Source of the DNA: Siderastrea siderea
Lineage: Eukaryota; Cnidaria; Anthozoa; Scleractinia; Rhizangiidae
Length of the DNA: 64,000 nt
Reading direction: 5' to 3'
Assembly: GCA_964030785.1 (NCBI GenBank)
Contig: OZ034968.1
Coordinates: 48,259,230-48,323,229 of the forward strand
This document shows, one piece after another, positions 23,425 through 34,924 of this stretch. Made by a program: the position numbers and the translations under genes. The notes below the pieces were generated by a model. That model was given only the letters and a program-made list of their open reading frames with translations, searched no databases and had not been told where the DNA came from. Numbering within the stretch: the first letter of the stretch is position 1; each line of letters opens with the position of its first letter.

Positions 23425-25895
23425 CCAACAAAACTGAAAACACTTGACAGTCTCTTTATTCTTCTATCAAGTTCTCCACACTATACACCTGTACTTTGTT
23501 CCAGGTGTTCATGTTTTTGGAAACAAAACAAAATGAAGAAAAACATGCAGTGGAAACCAGGAGAAGGTAATAGGGAGAGGGAACTTCCGCTTCCATGATG
23601 TTACAATACTTTAGATTCACATGCTACCTATACTTCAGGTTACTGTATTTTAGCTACTGGAAACAGCACTTTGAAAAAGAAATTTGCATGCAAAACTTAA
23701 AAGCATTTTAGTAATGAGTACCAGTACATGTACATATCATGTTAACATTCTGCAGAATTCCCAACACTGATGTATAAAAATACACCAATTGTCACATCAG
23801 TGTTGGAACTTACATGTACCAATGTTTCACTAAGTGGTCAGTGGTATACACATACAAATAACAAGTATTGTCAACATTTCTCTTCCTGGTACTTTATGAA
23901 ATTTAGTTCTCAAATTCAAACTTTGATTAGAATTTAATGTTGTTCAACAAACTTTCAATTATAAAGCAGAAGAATGCGACTTAAAAAATTAATTTGTTGC
24001 AGTGATTGTGGTACTGTATCATGCCACTGTCCATAACTTGCTTGTATCCTAAAACCTTTTGAGATTTCACTGAAACAGAAAAACTCCAATAAACATTTAC
24101 CAGCTTTCAAGGGAATACAAGGACTTTGGGGCAATTATGGGAGATTTTACCAGTGCAAGTAGAAAATGAATAACTGTTACCTAATTTCATTTTGCAAATA
24201 ATAATTTACTTAGTGAGACTGTTTCACTTTCCACCTCCTTCCTGAGATGAGAATGATTGAAAAGCACTTTTTTGCATGGAAGCTTAAGGTTTCTTACTAC
24301 TCAAAATGATTATTTTGCATTTGTGTGCAACCAAATATTCATTGTTCTTCTCCTTTTGACTGTTTAGTTTATTGCTTGAACTTATCACAAATGCAAATTT
24401 TGTGCAGACTGTCATATACATGTATGCTGGAATGTAATGAAATGCAAGCTGTTTTCAAAATTTCAATTTTAAATTTTGAAAAGTTTTTGTCAAAAACAGA
24501 ACTTTTTTTGTTGGGAAACAGTTGTTTTAATCATGCTTGTTTATGTGGAAGTTGATTTTGGAAGCAGCGTGTTGCAATATGTAATATCATACACAGGTAT
24601 TGTGTAGATAATTAGGGTTCGGTGTGTTGTCTATTGTTTAATGATTCCCAGTGGCCTAGCTGGTATGAAAATATTTTTCTGATAGGCTAAAAAGTTACCA
24701 TCAGTTTCACCGTGATGTGATGTAGACCTGTAGTTTAATTTAAGCTCTCTTTGCTTCCAACTTGTCTGCTGATGTTACCCAGAGGACTTTATCTACTGGA
24801 TGTATTTTATCAGTTGAACTTGTCAGAAGCCTGCTCTGGGCTTGTCATATACATGTATGCAAATTTTGTCCAGTTTCAACATTCCTGGAATGTCAATCAC
24901 ACAGAATTGTTTTCAAGATTTTTTGAGAATTTTGTCATGGGGTACAAACCAAGCAAACTTCTGTGGGGCAGTAGGGATATTTTCTGGAACCACACACTTA
25001 TCTATAAGTTTGTCATCCTTTAAACTCTCTTGAATGGCACACCTCCTCAAGTGCTTTGAGCAGTGCCATTAAAGCTGTTCAAGAAAGACTGGGAGGGAAG
25101 GTGAATGATAAGCCTTCTAGCCAATATTCTGGGCATTGAGGCAATGTTCACCCAAAACCAACTGTGCCAGCCATGCGCTCATATGCCAGATTATTGGATT
25201 CCCAGACTAGTCCTGTTATCATAGTTAAAAACAAAACAGTGGCTAGCAGTGATTAGTGACTAGCAGTGATTAGCAGTGGCTAAAAGTGATTCAAACACAC
25301 CCTAAATAAAAGGGAACCTATATCAGTGTTACACTGATACCAATAATTGGGAGGTCCAAATGACAAACCAAAGAGTAATCGATTTTTAAACTTCTCAATC
25401 ACAGCAGTTGGATTGGAACACAAACTTAAGAAAGGATGTTGCATCTTCCCTGTGTGAAGTTGTGGACGTGGGATTGGGCTTTAAAAAAGAATTTGTCCAT
25501 GGTATGTTACTGTGACCTCCTTGCCTAACTAAGCAAGCAAAGCAAACTCTTGGAATTATAGTAGGTTGCATTGTGGAAAACAAATACACATCAAGGTTTA
25601 GCATGTCTGTAGGCCCAAAATGAAATGATTCAGAGTAAAAATCAACCAAAAACTCATTTTCACTGGCTTGTTTCCACTGAACCTTAAATTTAACAGTTTG
25701 GAGCATAAAGGGCCTATGCAAAATTTTTGACATATGCTGCTTCACTGGCAAAGCAGAAAAAATATAAGGCAGTGTTTTATGAATAAACAGTAGGCCACAT
25801 GCTAAAGACGAGGTATATTGGAAAAGAAAATAATCAAATTCAACATAGACCGTATATGATCTCGGCCCTGAATGTTACTATCACCCACCTCCTCT
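23425..25895. other. Intergenic, no gene seen
   Basis: AT-rich. Contains a 15-bp-arm hairpin near 23,758-23,811 (CCAACACTGATGT / ACATCAGTGTTGG) and short CAGTGATTAG-type direct repeats near 25,235-25,290. No exon is supported. Confidence 0.4.
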
Positions 25896-25916
25896 GCTTT
25901 TGGCAGTTCTGCAGTG

Positions 25917-26810
25917 TCAACTATCAATGTTGCTTTTTTCAGCCCATAGTCTGTTCCTCATTGCCACAAATGGGTTCACATCTGCTCTCAGAACAGAGGG
26001 AAGTTTTAGTGGCACTTTGGTCCCTCCAAATTGCCTTGCCATTATGCACAAATGGCCTGCACACTTGACCATCCATTCTGTTGATATCATGAGAGAGGCC
26101 AGGTCACAGTGAATACTTTGTTCACAATCCTCAACAACACTGACAACATCTCCGTTCTTCATTTTAAGCTGTAATTTTCGCTCTTCCCATGGTTCAGGGG
26201 AGAGAGAAACTTGGACATGTTCAACGTTTGAAAGAGGAATATCTTCAAATAAACTTTCACCAAAGATTCTAAAATGTGCTTGTCTTAAACTGGAATGCCG
26301 AAGTTGGCAGCAAAATCCAGATGCCGAGAAAATTGAAAAGGGTGGCTTAAGTACAAAACCAAACTTCCACGGCCCCCTTTGTGTACCATCTAGCTCGCCA
26401 GAATTAATGGCACCAACACAGGGAAGAGAAGCAATTTCTTGTTCCAGTTTATTCACTTCATCACGCTGTATTATGGTGTCAAGGAGCATCACTGGTGGTC
26501 GCAAATTCTCATTGTCTCCTAGTGACAGTATGATTACTCGTTCGTTATTCTCGTGCTCGTAGTACTGCCCTGTTCCTATGAATATCCTTTTACGCAGTGC
26601 GGTTTTGCTTGTGGCCAGATGAGTGGGGTTTGCATCCAATGACTCTTTGATTTTTCCCATGGTATCTGCAAAAGAGTGTGAAGAACTTGAATTGAATCTT
26701 CTTTTAATCGAATAAGGGTGAAAAGTGTTCGAAATAAAATGCCACCCGCTTGAAATATTCCGGGATAATAACACTATTTCCCTAAATGAAAGAACAACTT
26801 TTGCCGCCAT
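25917..26810 (-). CDS. Uncharacterised protein, possible mitochondrial presequence
   Basis: A clean 297-codon open frame. I do not recognise the family and see no catalytic motif. The first 50 residues are rich in Arg, Ser and hydrophobic residues with almost no acids (MAAKVVLSFREIVLLSRNIS onward, then IKRRFNSSSSHS), like a mitochondrial targeting sequence. The rest is a mixed globular sequence with GTGQYYEHENNE (about 76-87) and EWMVKCAGHLC (about 252-262). It lies head to head with ARH3, so the two probably share a promoter. A second start is possible: a TTTTGCAG acceptor just before Met51 and a CGAG|GTATTT donor upstream of Met1 would define a 157-nt intron (26,666-26,822), whose removal would make the protein begin near MGKIKES without the presequence. 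Confidence 0.7.
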   Translation of the reverse strand: MAAKVVLSFREIVLLSRNISSGWHFISNTFHPYSIKRRFNSSSSHSFADTMGKIKESLDANPTHLATSKTALRKRIFIGTGQYYEHENNERVIILSLGDNENLRPPVMLLDTIIQRDEVNKLEQEIASLPCVGAINSGELDGTQRGPWKFGFVLKPPFSIFSASGFCCQLRHSSLRQAHFRIFGESLFEDIPLSNVEHVQVSLSPEPWEERKLQLKMKNGDVVSVVEDCEQSIHCDLASLMISTEWMVKCAGHLCIMARQFGGTKVPLKLPSVLRADVNPFVAMRNRLWAEKSNIDS

Positions 26811-26986
26811 GTTGAGAAATACCTCGCAAAGGCTTATGGACTTTTCAACTGAGTCCGCTGTTCAATGTTTTGAGAAAATCAGCATCAATGTTTTGAGAAA
26901 AGACAGTCTTGAGAAAATCGAAGAACGGAGTGTTGATGTAGTCGATGTAGCCTGATTGGAGGGGATTGCAGTGATCTGCTATCAGA
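26811..26986. promoter_or_regulatory. Putative bidirectional promoter / shared 5' leader
   Basis: Only 176 bp separate the start codons of the minus-strand uncharacterised gene and the plus-strand ARH3 gene. A direct repeat around CAATGTTTTGAGAAAA occurs at about 26,865 and 26,888. No TATA box is obvious in either direction, as expected for divergent housekeeping promoters. Transcription starts cannot be placed by eye. Confidence 0.5.
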
Positions 26987-27439
26987 ATGAACAGACCATT
27001 GAACAAATATCGTGGTACACTGGTTGGTGCCTTGGTTGGCGATTGCCTTGGATCTCACTACGAAGGAATCTCCAGTGTCGTTCCATGGGGAGAAGTCATC
27101 GATTACACTCTGAACAGAATCAAAGACAGCAAAAATCCTATTCTTTACACTGACGATTCAGCAATGACTCGAGCCATCTGCAAGTCTTTAGCAGAACAAA
27201 ACAAATACGACAACCACAGTGTGGCGCATGAGTTTGTCAAGGAGTTTTTTAAGGATCCAAATCGCGGATACGGACAAGCAGTTGGCAAAGTGTTTGAGCG
27301 GTTACGGGATGAGAATCCCGAAGACGTCACCCTTCCAGCCCGCCAACAGTTTGGTGGACAGGGTTCTTATGGCAACGGTGCAGCTATGAGGATTTCACCT
27401 GTTGCCCTTTTCAGTAGAAATTCGACCGAAGTTCAAGAG
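26987..27439 (+). CDS. ADPRS: ARH3 (ADP-ribosylserine hydrolase), exon 1 of 3
   Basis: The three exons join in frame to a 348-residue protein, close to animal ARH3 (about 360). ARH3 hydrolyses serine-linked ADP-ribose and poly-ADP-ribose in nucleus, cytosol and mitochondria, reversing PARP signalling. Exon 1 holds residues 1-151: GDCLGSHYEG with the presumed catalytic Glu26, the first metal-binding motif YTDDSAMTR (Thr55, Asp56, Asp57), and the conserved GNGAAMRI (130-137). The second metal motif is in exon 3 (Asp289, Asp291, Thr292), so every expected Mg ligand is present and an active enzyme is likely. The start is the first ATG after the divergent promoter, in context AGAATGA. The exon ends at GAG|GTGAGA, phase 0. 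Other ADP-ribosylglycohydrolases, including jellyfish J1-crystallins, are related, but FGNGIRAQEAVPAAIF in exon 3 favours ARH3. Confidence 0.9.
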
Positions 27440-27955
27440 GTGAGATGTGTTGGCAATCTTTTTTGGTTCACATACATGTACACCTCCCGGCGGTATCAAT
27501 CAATGAAAATCAATCATTGATTATCAATCAGTACAATCAATAGCAATAAGTAATAATTAATTGACATAGTATAGATTGGATTAATAAAAATAATTGATAG
27601 CCACTCACTGGAACTTCTTAATTGCTGTGGTGATCCAAGTCCGGATGCAGTTGAATTGTCACATCTACCATACTGAAGCAGAATCAAGTGGAACTATCCA
27701 CTCAAATTCTGCGTCGTTAAAGGCTGCCATGAATGTCCTTATAAAGTGAATGTTGGGGAAAATGTTTTTTGCATAATTTCAAGAAGAGAGGAGAATGTGG
27801 GAAAAAATAGGAATAGGTAATCAAATGTTTTTGTTGTGACACTATCAAATTTTTTGGCTTTTTAAATTGGTATTCAGGCCTAGACCTGTTTACAAGGAGG
27901 TTGGGTAACCCTAGTGCTAGGCCTGGGCCACTAAGAATTCAAGGGAACTGAGTTC

Positions 27956-28148
27956 CGTTTCTAGAAACTCCCAATAACTTTCCGGGCCCGAAAACTATTT
28001 TAGGTGCACAATATTAGCTAAATTGTAATCTCTATGTTTTGTGAAGCATATCGACAAGTTTGCACCAATAATTACCATTAGCTGACAAATAAATGAGCTC
28101 TAAAATTACTTACTGGGCCCGGAAAGTTATCGGGAGTTTCGAGAAACG
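27956..28148. mobile_element. 193-bp TIR element
   Basis: 34-bp inverted ends (27,956-27,989 and 28,115-28,148), beginning CGTTTCT and ending GGGCCC on the left, match with two differences (TAGAAACTCCCAAT against TCGAAACTCCCGAT). Target duplication was not resolved. Non-coding and intronic. Confidence 0.75.
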
Positions 28149-28353
28149 TTCCCCTGGTCTGACTGGTCACCACTTACTGGAGTTAATTTTTAGCCCAGTC
28201 TATTGATTATGTATTGATTATTGGTTTTCATTGATTAATACCACCATGTGTCATTGCTTAGCCCAGATGTGTGCATTTGATCTGCATTTGACTGCATCCA
28301 GTATGTGCTGTAAAGGGATTTAACCTGACTTAAGCCACTTGTTTGGCCTTGGT

Positions 28354-28379
28354 TGGGGGGGGGGGGGGCTGGGGGGGGA
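28354..28379. repeat. Poly-G tract
   Basis: Two long G runs separated by CT. Capable of quadruplex formation, but the length is suspect because homopolymers slip. Confidence 0.85.
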
Positions 28380-29772
28380 TTTTGATTTAAAATAGTCAAC
28401 TGCCCAACATCTGCTCAGGGTTGGTAGGTGCATTCTGGCACATTGTTTTGGAACTACAACAGCAAAATCAAGAGCATTCTGTGTTAGGAATGAACAGAAT
28501 TACATTCTGTTACAACCTGTACTGCTGTCAATGGCCAAATGAAAAAGTGTACAATTTACTCAGTTTCTACAATTGCATTATTTTGGGAGAGGTTTCTGTT
28601 TTCAGAAAATACTATGATTCTGTTTATTCTATTATTCCCAAATGGGAATAAGAGTGCACCCTATGTACCATTTACATGCCTCAGAAGTAGGAAAATTGAC
28701 ATCATGTGGTGAGAGTTTTGGGGCAGGCGAGAAATTTAAAGAACTTTTCATGCGAATGCCATATTTTGCAATTGAAAGGCTTGGAAGTAAAAGGACACAA
28801 AAGATCAAAATCAACCATAAAGTCATTTTTCTTTTATTTAAAAAAGTCATTACTCTCCTCTTCCACGAAGCTGTTAATTGTGGTTTTGAAAGCATATAGA
28901 GCAAAATGGAGCACTCAGAAAACAACTTCAGAGGGTAAAACTTTGCAAGGCTAGTAGAGGACACCTTAAAAATGGGCATCATATTGGAATCTACACTCTC
29001 ATGATTGTTGCTCAAACACAGTGTGTGGAGATTTTACCTGTATTGTTTAGAAAATCGATAAGTGTTATTATTTTATTAATAGCAGTAATGCAAGAGTGAG
29101 GTATGCTGGATTGTAGCCCTCAGCTGAGTCTGGTGAGGTTAACTCTGAGGGCTCAAGGGATGGACAGTGTACTCGACATGCAGTAACAGAACTACTGTCC
29201 ATAAAAACAGTTACTGTAATGTGATACTTGCCAGTACCTTGAAATATCGCAGGGTCCTCACATTACTGCTGCTCAGTACAAAAAGTTGAGACTTTGTACT
29301 GTTTTTTATTTTTTTTAACTATACACTCCTGTAGCTTAGCCACTGGCTGAGCATTTCTGCAGTGTAAGGGAGCATCTCCTTTTCTTTTTCACAGCTTGCA
29401 ATTTACCGGTAATTGTACATGTGTGCACCAAGTGTTCAGACTTTCAATTATAAATCCCAATGAGTGCCCATTAGATTGGTTCTCCCGCCAGACCAAGAAA
29501 AAAATGTTTTGATTCAAACATTCCTGATTGGTGCTAGATAAATCAGATACCTGTAAATAATGGCAAAATGGTGAAATGGATGAATGGTTCTTGCAGCATT
29601 GCATGAATTGAAAGTTTGGGCAGCTACTATAAACTCACTTTTTGCACCAAAATATAACGAACTCGCCCAATTCACATGGAACTAACCGGAGGAATTGAAT
29701 AAAGCTACCGGAACATGAAACTGAATCTTTTACACATACTTTGCACTATTTTACGTTGCTAGAGCGGTCTTC

Positions 29773-30272
29773 ATTTGGACAATATTTTTTTGCAAAGTAA
29801 TGCACTATCGAAACTCGTTTCTGTATATGGCTTTGTTGTTATCTGAATTCTACAGTAGTGCTCTGCAAATTATTTTTCCTTGTGTTTGGTGAGAATTTGA
29901 GGAATTTACACATTTGCTAGGGGATGCGTTGGTGGTGTTTGGTCGCTACATGCTTTGGTGGTTTTATGTATCTGTTCTATAATTTCATGATGATGCTAAT
30001 TAAAAATAAAGAAACAGCTATTATCCTACAGGCGTCCGAAAGGACGATTTTTAACCTTCACTGGGCATGAAATTATAGACATGTAATACCACCAAAGCAT
30101 GTAGCGAGCAACCATCGTCAAGGCACCCCCCCGTTGATGTGTAATTTCCTCAAATTCTCATCAAATGCAAGGAAATTTGCATAGGGTTACTGAAGAATTC
30201 AGATAGCAACAAAGCCATATACAGAACAGAGTTTTGATAGTGCATCACTTTCAAAAAATATATTGTCCAAAT
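29773..30272. mobile_element. 500-bp foldback element in ARH3 intron 1
   Basis: The two halves are imperfect inverted copies: ATTTGGACAATATTTTTT / AAAATATATTGTCCAAAT at the ends, GCACTATCGAAACTC / GAGTTTTGATAGTGC, GTATATGGCTTTGTTG / CAACAAAGCCATATAC, and CTACATGCTTTGGTGG / CCACCAAAGCATGTAG. The central 80 bp or so is unpaired except for a short GTCCGAAAGGAC hairpin. No coding capacity. Confidence 0.8.
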
Positions 30273-32394
30273 CAAAACCACTCAAGCACTTTATTGACTT
30301 GTTTAGCCCACTCATGTTCAGGGATTGGAACTTACAGTCAAAGCCAGGGTGCGAATTCATTTTGTTAGACAAAGGGAAATTTTATCAAGAGTGCAGTGGT
30401 GTGAGACTCTGACTGCTCTTCTTTGGCCAAAACCAAAACTTAGCCAAATTAGCATAATTCTTGTGCAGTGGGGCTAACACAAAGAAGAACAGCTAACAAA
30501 TACTGCAGCCAACATGAATCAACAAACAGTACTAATAAAAGTAAACTAAGAAAGGCTCAAATGGTGTCCTTCTAATGCACCACAAAAAATTGGGCTGGTG
30601 TTTTAGACCGGACATTGTAACACTGAAAAGCTACCGCATAACCATTGCTCTTGTCATAGTGATCACCTGTATGACTGAGAACTAAATGAATAAGCAAGTG
30701 ATTTCAACAACAACAACAAGCTTTATTACCAAATAGAACGAGCGGATCCGTTCGGATAGTTCGCAGTTGTTTTTTAGATGTTACTTCTATTTTGTCTCTG
30801 CTGTCTTTGTTGTTCAGTGTATATCAGTGTTATCAGGAGCAGGATTTTGTTGCATGATAGAGAGCGTCACCATTAAGGTAACAGGGAGCTCAAAATTAAA
30901 GAATAACGGGGAGACCACGAAAACGTAGTCCGGTATTTAAAAAGAAATATGCTATCATAAGTCTGGGAAATCTCTTTTTTTTTTCGTAATAACAAAATGA
31001 ATGTAGAAGAATACTTACATAATTAAAGAGAAACAGACGTTCGGCTAGTTTTTGCGTGTATATAAGCTGTTTGAGTTTATTTAAAAACTTGTGATTGACA
31101 AAACTTTACTTTCGTGTCAGAAATCATGCCAACATTACACCTGTGTAAACATTCTACTAATTGAATTATGAACATCAAATTTAAATAGCTTTCGTGTCAG
31201 GAAAACCTCACGAATATGATCGTTCTAAAAGGCTAAGCGACAGAAAACACGAAACATTTTTCCAGCTTAATGACAAGGATTTCAAGAATCTTTCTGGTGA
31301 TCATCAAAGAACAAACATCATTTGGGAAGTTCAGAATAACGAGTAAATCGTCACATCAATGTCATAACCACGAATACATTCAACTGTGGGAACTACGAAA
31401 CTAAACTGTGGACATGAAATACAGAAACCAAGAAAATTTCAATAACGGTTGATTCTGGAGAGCTTAATAACGGGAAAGAGTCAGGACTCTTCTGGCAATG
31501 ATGCATGGAATATTTTTAAAATTTATTAAATACGCACGTACGGGGAAAATCCTGACTGGCCGATAATTCCGAGCAACATACACTATCTATCAGCTCAAAG
31601 TAAACCACATAAGACTCAAACTAAATTCTGACAATAAAGTCCTTGAACTCTGTAAGGTGTGGATGATTTTTTGGTAGTTTATAACTTAAACCCGTACCCG
31701 TACACAATCGCCTTTCGTGGACTTCATTAATTATGACCAATTATCTCCCCCAGACAACTTAATATGCATAAAGAAATGTTTCCACTTGTAGATCAGAAAC
31801 ATCAACACACAAAGACTTCTTTGCCATCTTTTCGACAGCAACTAAACTTAACAACCAATTTCTTTCCTCGTCCAGCTGTTCCTAACCCGCTGGCGAACGC
31901 CAACCTAAACTGAAGACCAGCGAGTCCTAACATGCCCCTGAGTAAACTTTTCCTTCCGATTCCTTCCTGCGTTGTCTTTGCAAATCAAAATCTACGATAT
32001 TTTCGAGGATCCAAACACTCCGATTAATTCTTCATCCATAGAGACTGCGCAAAACTTGGTTAAAAGCCCCTGAAAACTTGTCTATTACACCTCGAAGGAT
32101 TCTACTTTGAATGGCTTTGTGGGCTTGTTGCCAAAAAGTTAACACACTAACACGACTCTTTACGCCAGGACAGCCCCAATAGTTCTCAGTTGCTATAGCA
32201 ACTGCGAACTAAAAAGGAAAAAAAGTTAAACTTTACAATATAATATATTAATACAAAAAGAGGTAATGTTTACTCAGGATAACTATAAAGCTAATCGAGC
32301 TGAGTAAAACTAAGTGATGTTTAAGTACAGAGGTAGGTTGGCACTAAAGCTTGGTGAAAGCAATTAATTAGTCAATTGAAAAAAGACGAACAGA

Positions 32395-32440
32395 AGAAAT
32401 AAAGAAAATAAATAAATAAATAAAATAAATAAACAACTAC
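32395..32440. repeat. (AAAT)n simple repeat
   Basis: AAATAAATAAAT-type tract directly 3' (minus strand) of a LINE C-terminus, as expected for the tail of a non-LTR retrotransposon. Confidence 0.8.
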
Positions 32441-32451
32441 CAGTTGAAAAC

Positions 32452-32616
32452 TCATGAACAGTAAGACTGTAAGATGTTTAGCTTGACTTTGTTTTTAAAC
32501 GTTTTAAGGGGGAGGTATTTAATGCTTTCGTCAAGGTGATTCCAAACTTTTACAGCTGCAAAGCGAATGCGATTTGGCAAATGTAAGAATGGCTATTGAT
32601 TGTAACATAACTTACA
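32452..32616 (-). pseudogene. LINE 3' end, reverse transcriptase C-terminus
   Basis: Minus-strand translation gives IRFAAVKVWNHLDESIKYLP followed by LKTFKNKVKLNILQSYCS and a TGA at 32,454-32,452. This is the typical extreme C-terminus of Jockey/CR1-type LINE polyproteins (WN.L....K......FK.K.K..L). The A-rich simple repeat follows at the 3' side. I see no intact RT upstream, so it is a 5'-truncated, dead copy. Confidence 0.6.
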
Positions 32617-32842
32617 AACAAATGTTCTCGCTGGGTAACAGTAGAGAGATCATTCATCTTGGGATGGGGACTGTTCCTGGCAAACGACCTCTTTGCACTG
32701 CTCAGTTACCAACTGAAGGGGTCTTCATTTGCTTTTGAAGGAGGCTTGCATTGAGACAGACAAATTTTTCACTTGTTAGCAGCGTTTCCAGGTGAGATCT
32801 CTGTCAGCACAGCAAGTGAAATGGACTGAAGGGTCTCGTCTT

Positions 32843-33905
32843 GTTACCCCGCCGTGAGGGCGGGGTCTAGTAATACCCATTTTTTTTTGGGTGGTCACTT
32901 GCCCCAGACCTCCGCTCGGTCAAAACAATACTTGCTGGTAATCTTTGTTCGTTTAGCGTTTATTCGTCAGAATTTTCATGAAAGTTGGTGTAGAAAATTA
33001 CTGGCGATTTAATAGCATAAAAACCACTTTGATGAAAGCAAAACGAAGGTGCTAGCGAGCTTTGAAGCTGGCATGCATTCGCCTAACTTGCCCTGGCACG
33101 TAAACATTACATCACTGAAACACAGAAGCCGATTCGGGGAAGTCCCTTGCTTTCGCCAAGTTGAATAATTCAACAGTGAATGCAAGCATTTTTTGGCAGT
33201 TTTGCTTTGCTTCGCCAAAATCTTTAGGGAAAGTTGTGTAGAAAAGTACAAGAAATTTAATGGAGTTGACTTCTCTTCGATGAGAGCAAGGACCAAGGTG
33301 CTAGCCCGCTTTGAAAGCCAATGATTCATGCTACGTGCCGTAGCACATAAACATTACCTCATTGAAGGACAGAAGGCGATTCGGAGAAGTAACTTTCTTG
33401 CACCAAATCACTCATCGTTTACTTTAGACTTTAGAATAAGTTTCTTTATCAAGAAATCTATTTAAATTTCCGTGCCCTTGCCATTTGGAATTACGCTGAC
33501 ATGTCCCTGAGTTCGTTTATTTAAAAAACGTGACGTAACTGAGTCACGCTATGGGCAAAATATTTCGTCACATTCTTCTTCGCAAAAGCTACAATAGGAC
33601 AAGTGGATGACCAAGGAATGAGGGATGGGGTTCATACTATCAGGGATTCATGTTATCACAGGGAGAAGGGTGCAGAGAAGTCGTAAGGGGGAATGGCAGC
33701 AAACACGTCAAAGGTACAATAAATCACCAACTTTTAAATTTGCGATGAAATTGTGAATATTATGATGCCCATGACTTGGGCTGAGTGGGTTGGGCTGACT
33801 TGGGCTGAGTGGACTTGGGTTGAGTGACCGTAATACATTGTATATTTTGCTCCCTGGGAGGAGGAGAAAAATGGCGGGGTCCAATGCCAATGGGGCGTTT
33901 CTTGT
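32843..33905 (-). mobile_element. 1.1 kb repeat element, copy B (inverted)
   Basis: Reverse complement of 860-2010: it begins with TTACCCCGCCGTGAGGGCGG (one hairpin unit instead of three), passes through both ~250-bp tandem units, the CGTCACATTCTTCTTCGC region and GAAGGGTGCAGAGAAGTCG, and ends with the cassette containing AATGCCAATGGGGCGTTTCT. Small indels and mismatches separate the copies, so neither is a recent duplication. It lies in ARH3 intron 1. Confidence 0.75.
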
Positions 33906-34816
33906 TTCTGCTCGGTTTAGCAAGACGATGGACATCGCAAAACTTCATATTCGGAAACGCTTCTGCTGGCAGTTTCAAATGCTCAGTCTAGGCATGTCAT
34001 ATTTTCTGCTCGCCACCACCAGTGCTCCTATGAAAAGCTTTTCATGGGAGCCCCCTTTTTATCTTGTGGTTGTAATAGCAACTACAACATATTCTAGTGG
34101 AGTTGAGCACATTGCATTATTTTTAGGCACTGATGTATCTGATACATACGAAACTAGGGTGACTGGGGTCCTGCGTGCTGACTTTAACTCGTGCCGTTTA
34201 TTAGTGATTCCACACTCTAGTATTCAATATGTTTCTGTAAAATTTAAGAGTAATAGCATTAGATCACAGCAAACAGTGATGTATTCTTAGGACAGGTTTT
34301 TGTCAGTAACATATTGTGAGGCATAAGCTGTTGATGAGAACAGTCCATTTCCGGTTTTGATTACATAAATAATAATCTTGCATGGTGCAATGTTTGATTT
34401 TGCTGAGGCGACTGAAATTGGCATTCTCTCTCAGGAGATAAATTTACATAGGAAGGAAACACAGGTGGAATATTATGTTTTTTTTAAGAAGATATGAAAA
34501 GAGACATTTTGATCAATATTCTGTTTTGGTGACATCAAGATGCTTGTCAAGTGTGCTAATCAAAGGTTAACTGTTTTGGAAACCTAAAATCTGGCTAAAA
34601 TGTGGTTAAAAGGCTATCAGATGGTCAAGAAACAACACAAGGACAATAATTCATCTGGTATGTAAACTTAAAATTTTTCACTTAGATAATTCTCTGCATC
34701 AGTCTCAGATATTTTAGGCCCTTTTTTCAATATATTTCTCGGATATTCCACTCTTAATGGGCCTATAAAGTTACGAAAACTGGTCGTCATTTGATTCATG
34801 ACCAAGCAAATAGGAG

Positions 34817-34924
34817 CATGGGTCTATTCCTGACATGTTGTCTTGAACTGTTTTACATCACGGTAGTTCTTCAAAAATAGCAATGCAAAGCAGTTTGTAA
34901 TGTCATTTTCAGGAATAGACCCAT
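34817..34924. repeat. Inverted repeat pair, 17-bp arms
   Basis: CATGGGTCTATTCCTGA at 34,817 is matched by its exact complement TCAGGAATAGACCCATG ending at 34,924. The 108-bp unit may be a small TIR element; flanking duplications are not evident. Confidence 0.6.

Noticed and set aside
23155..23598. 147-codon open frame on plus
   Set aside because: It overlaps the composite repeat shared with 44.2 kb, has biased low-complexity composition and no domain.
30740..32215. Possible 1.5 kb element bounded by AGTTCGCAGTTG and CAACTGCGAACT
   Set aside because: The inverted match is only 12 bp and no target duplication or internal feature supports the boundaries.
33820..34290. 156-codon open frame on plus
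   Set aside because: It begins inside the inverted 1.1 kb element in an intron; no recognisable motif or splice support.
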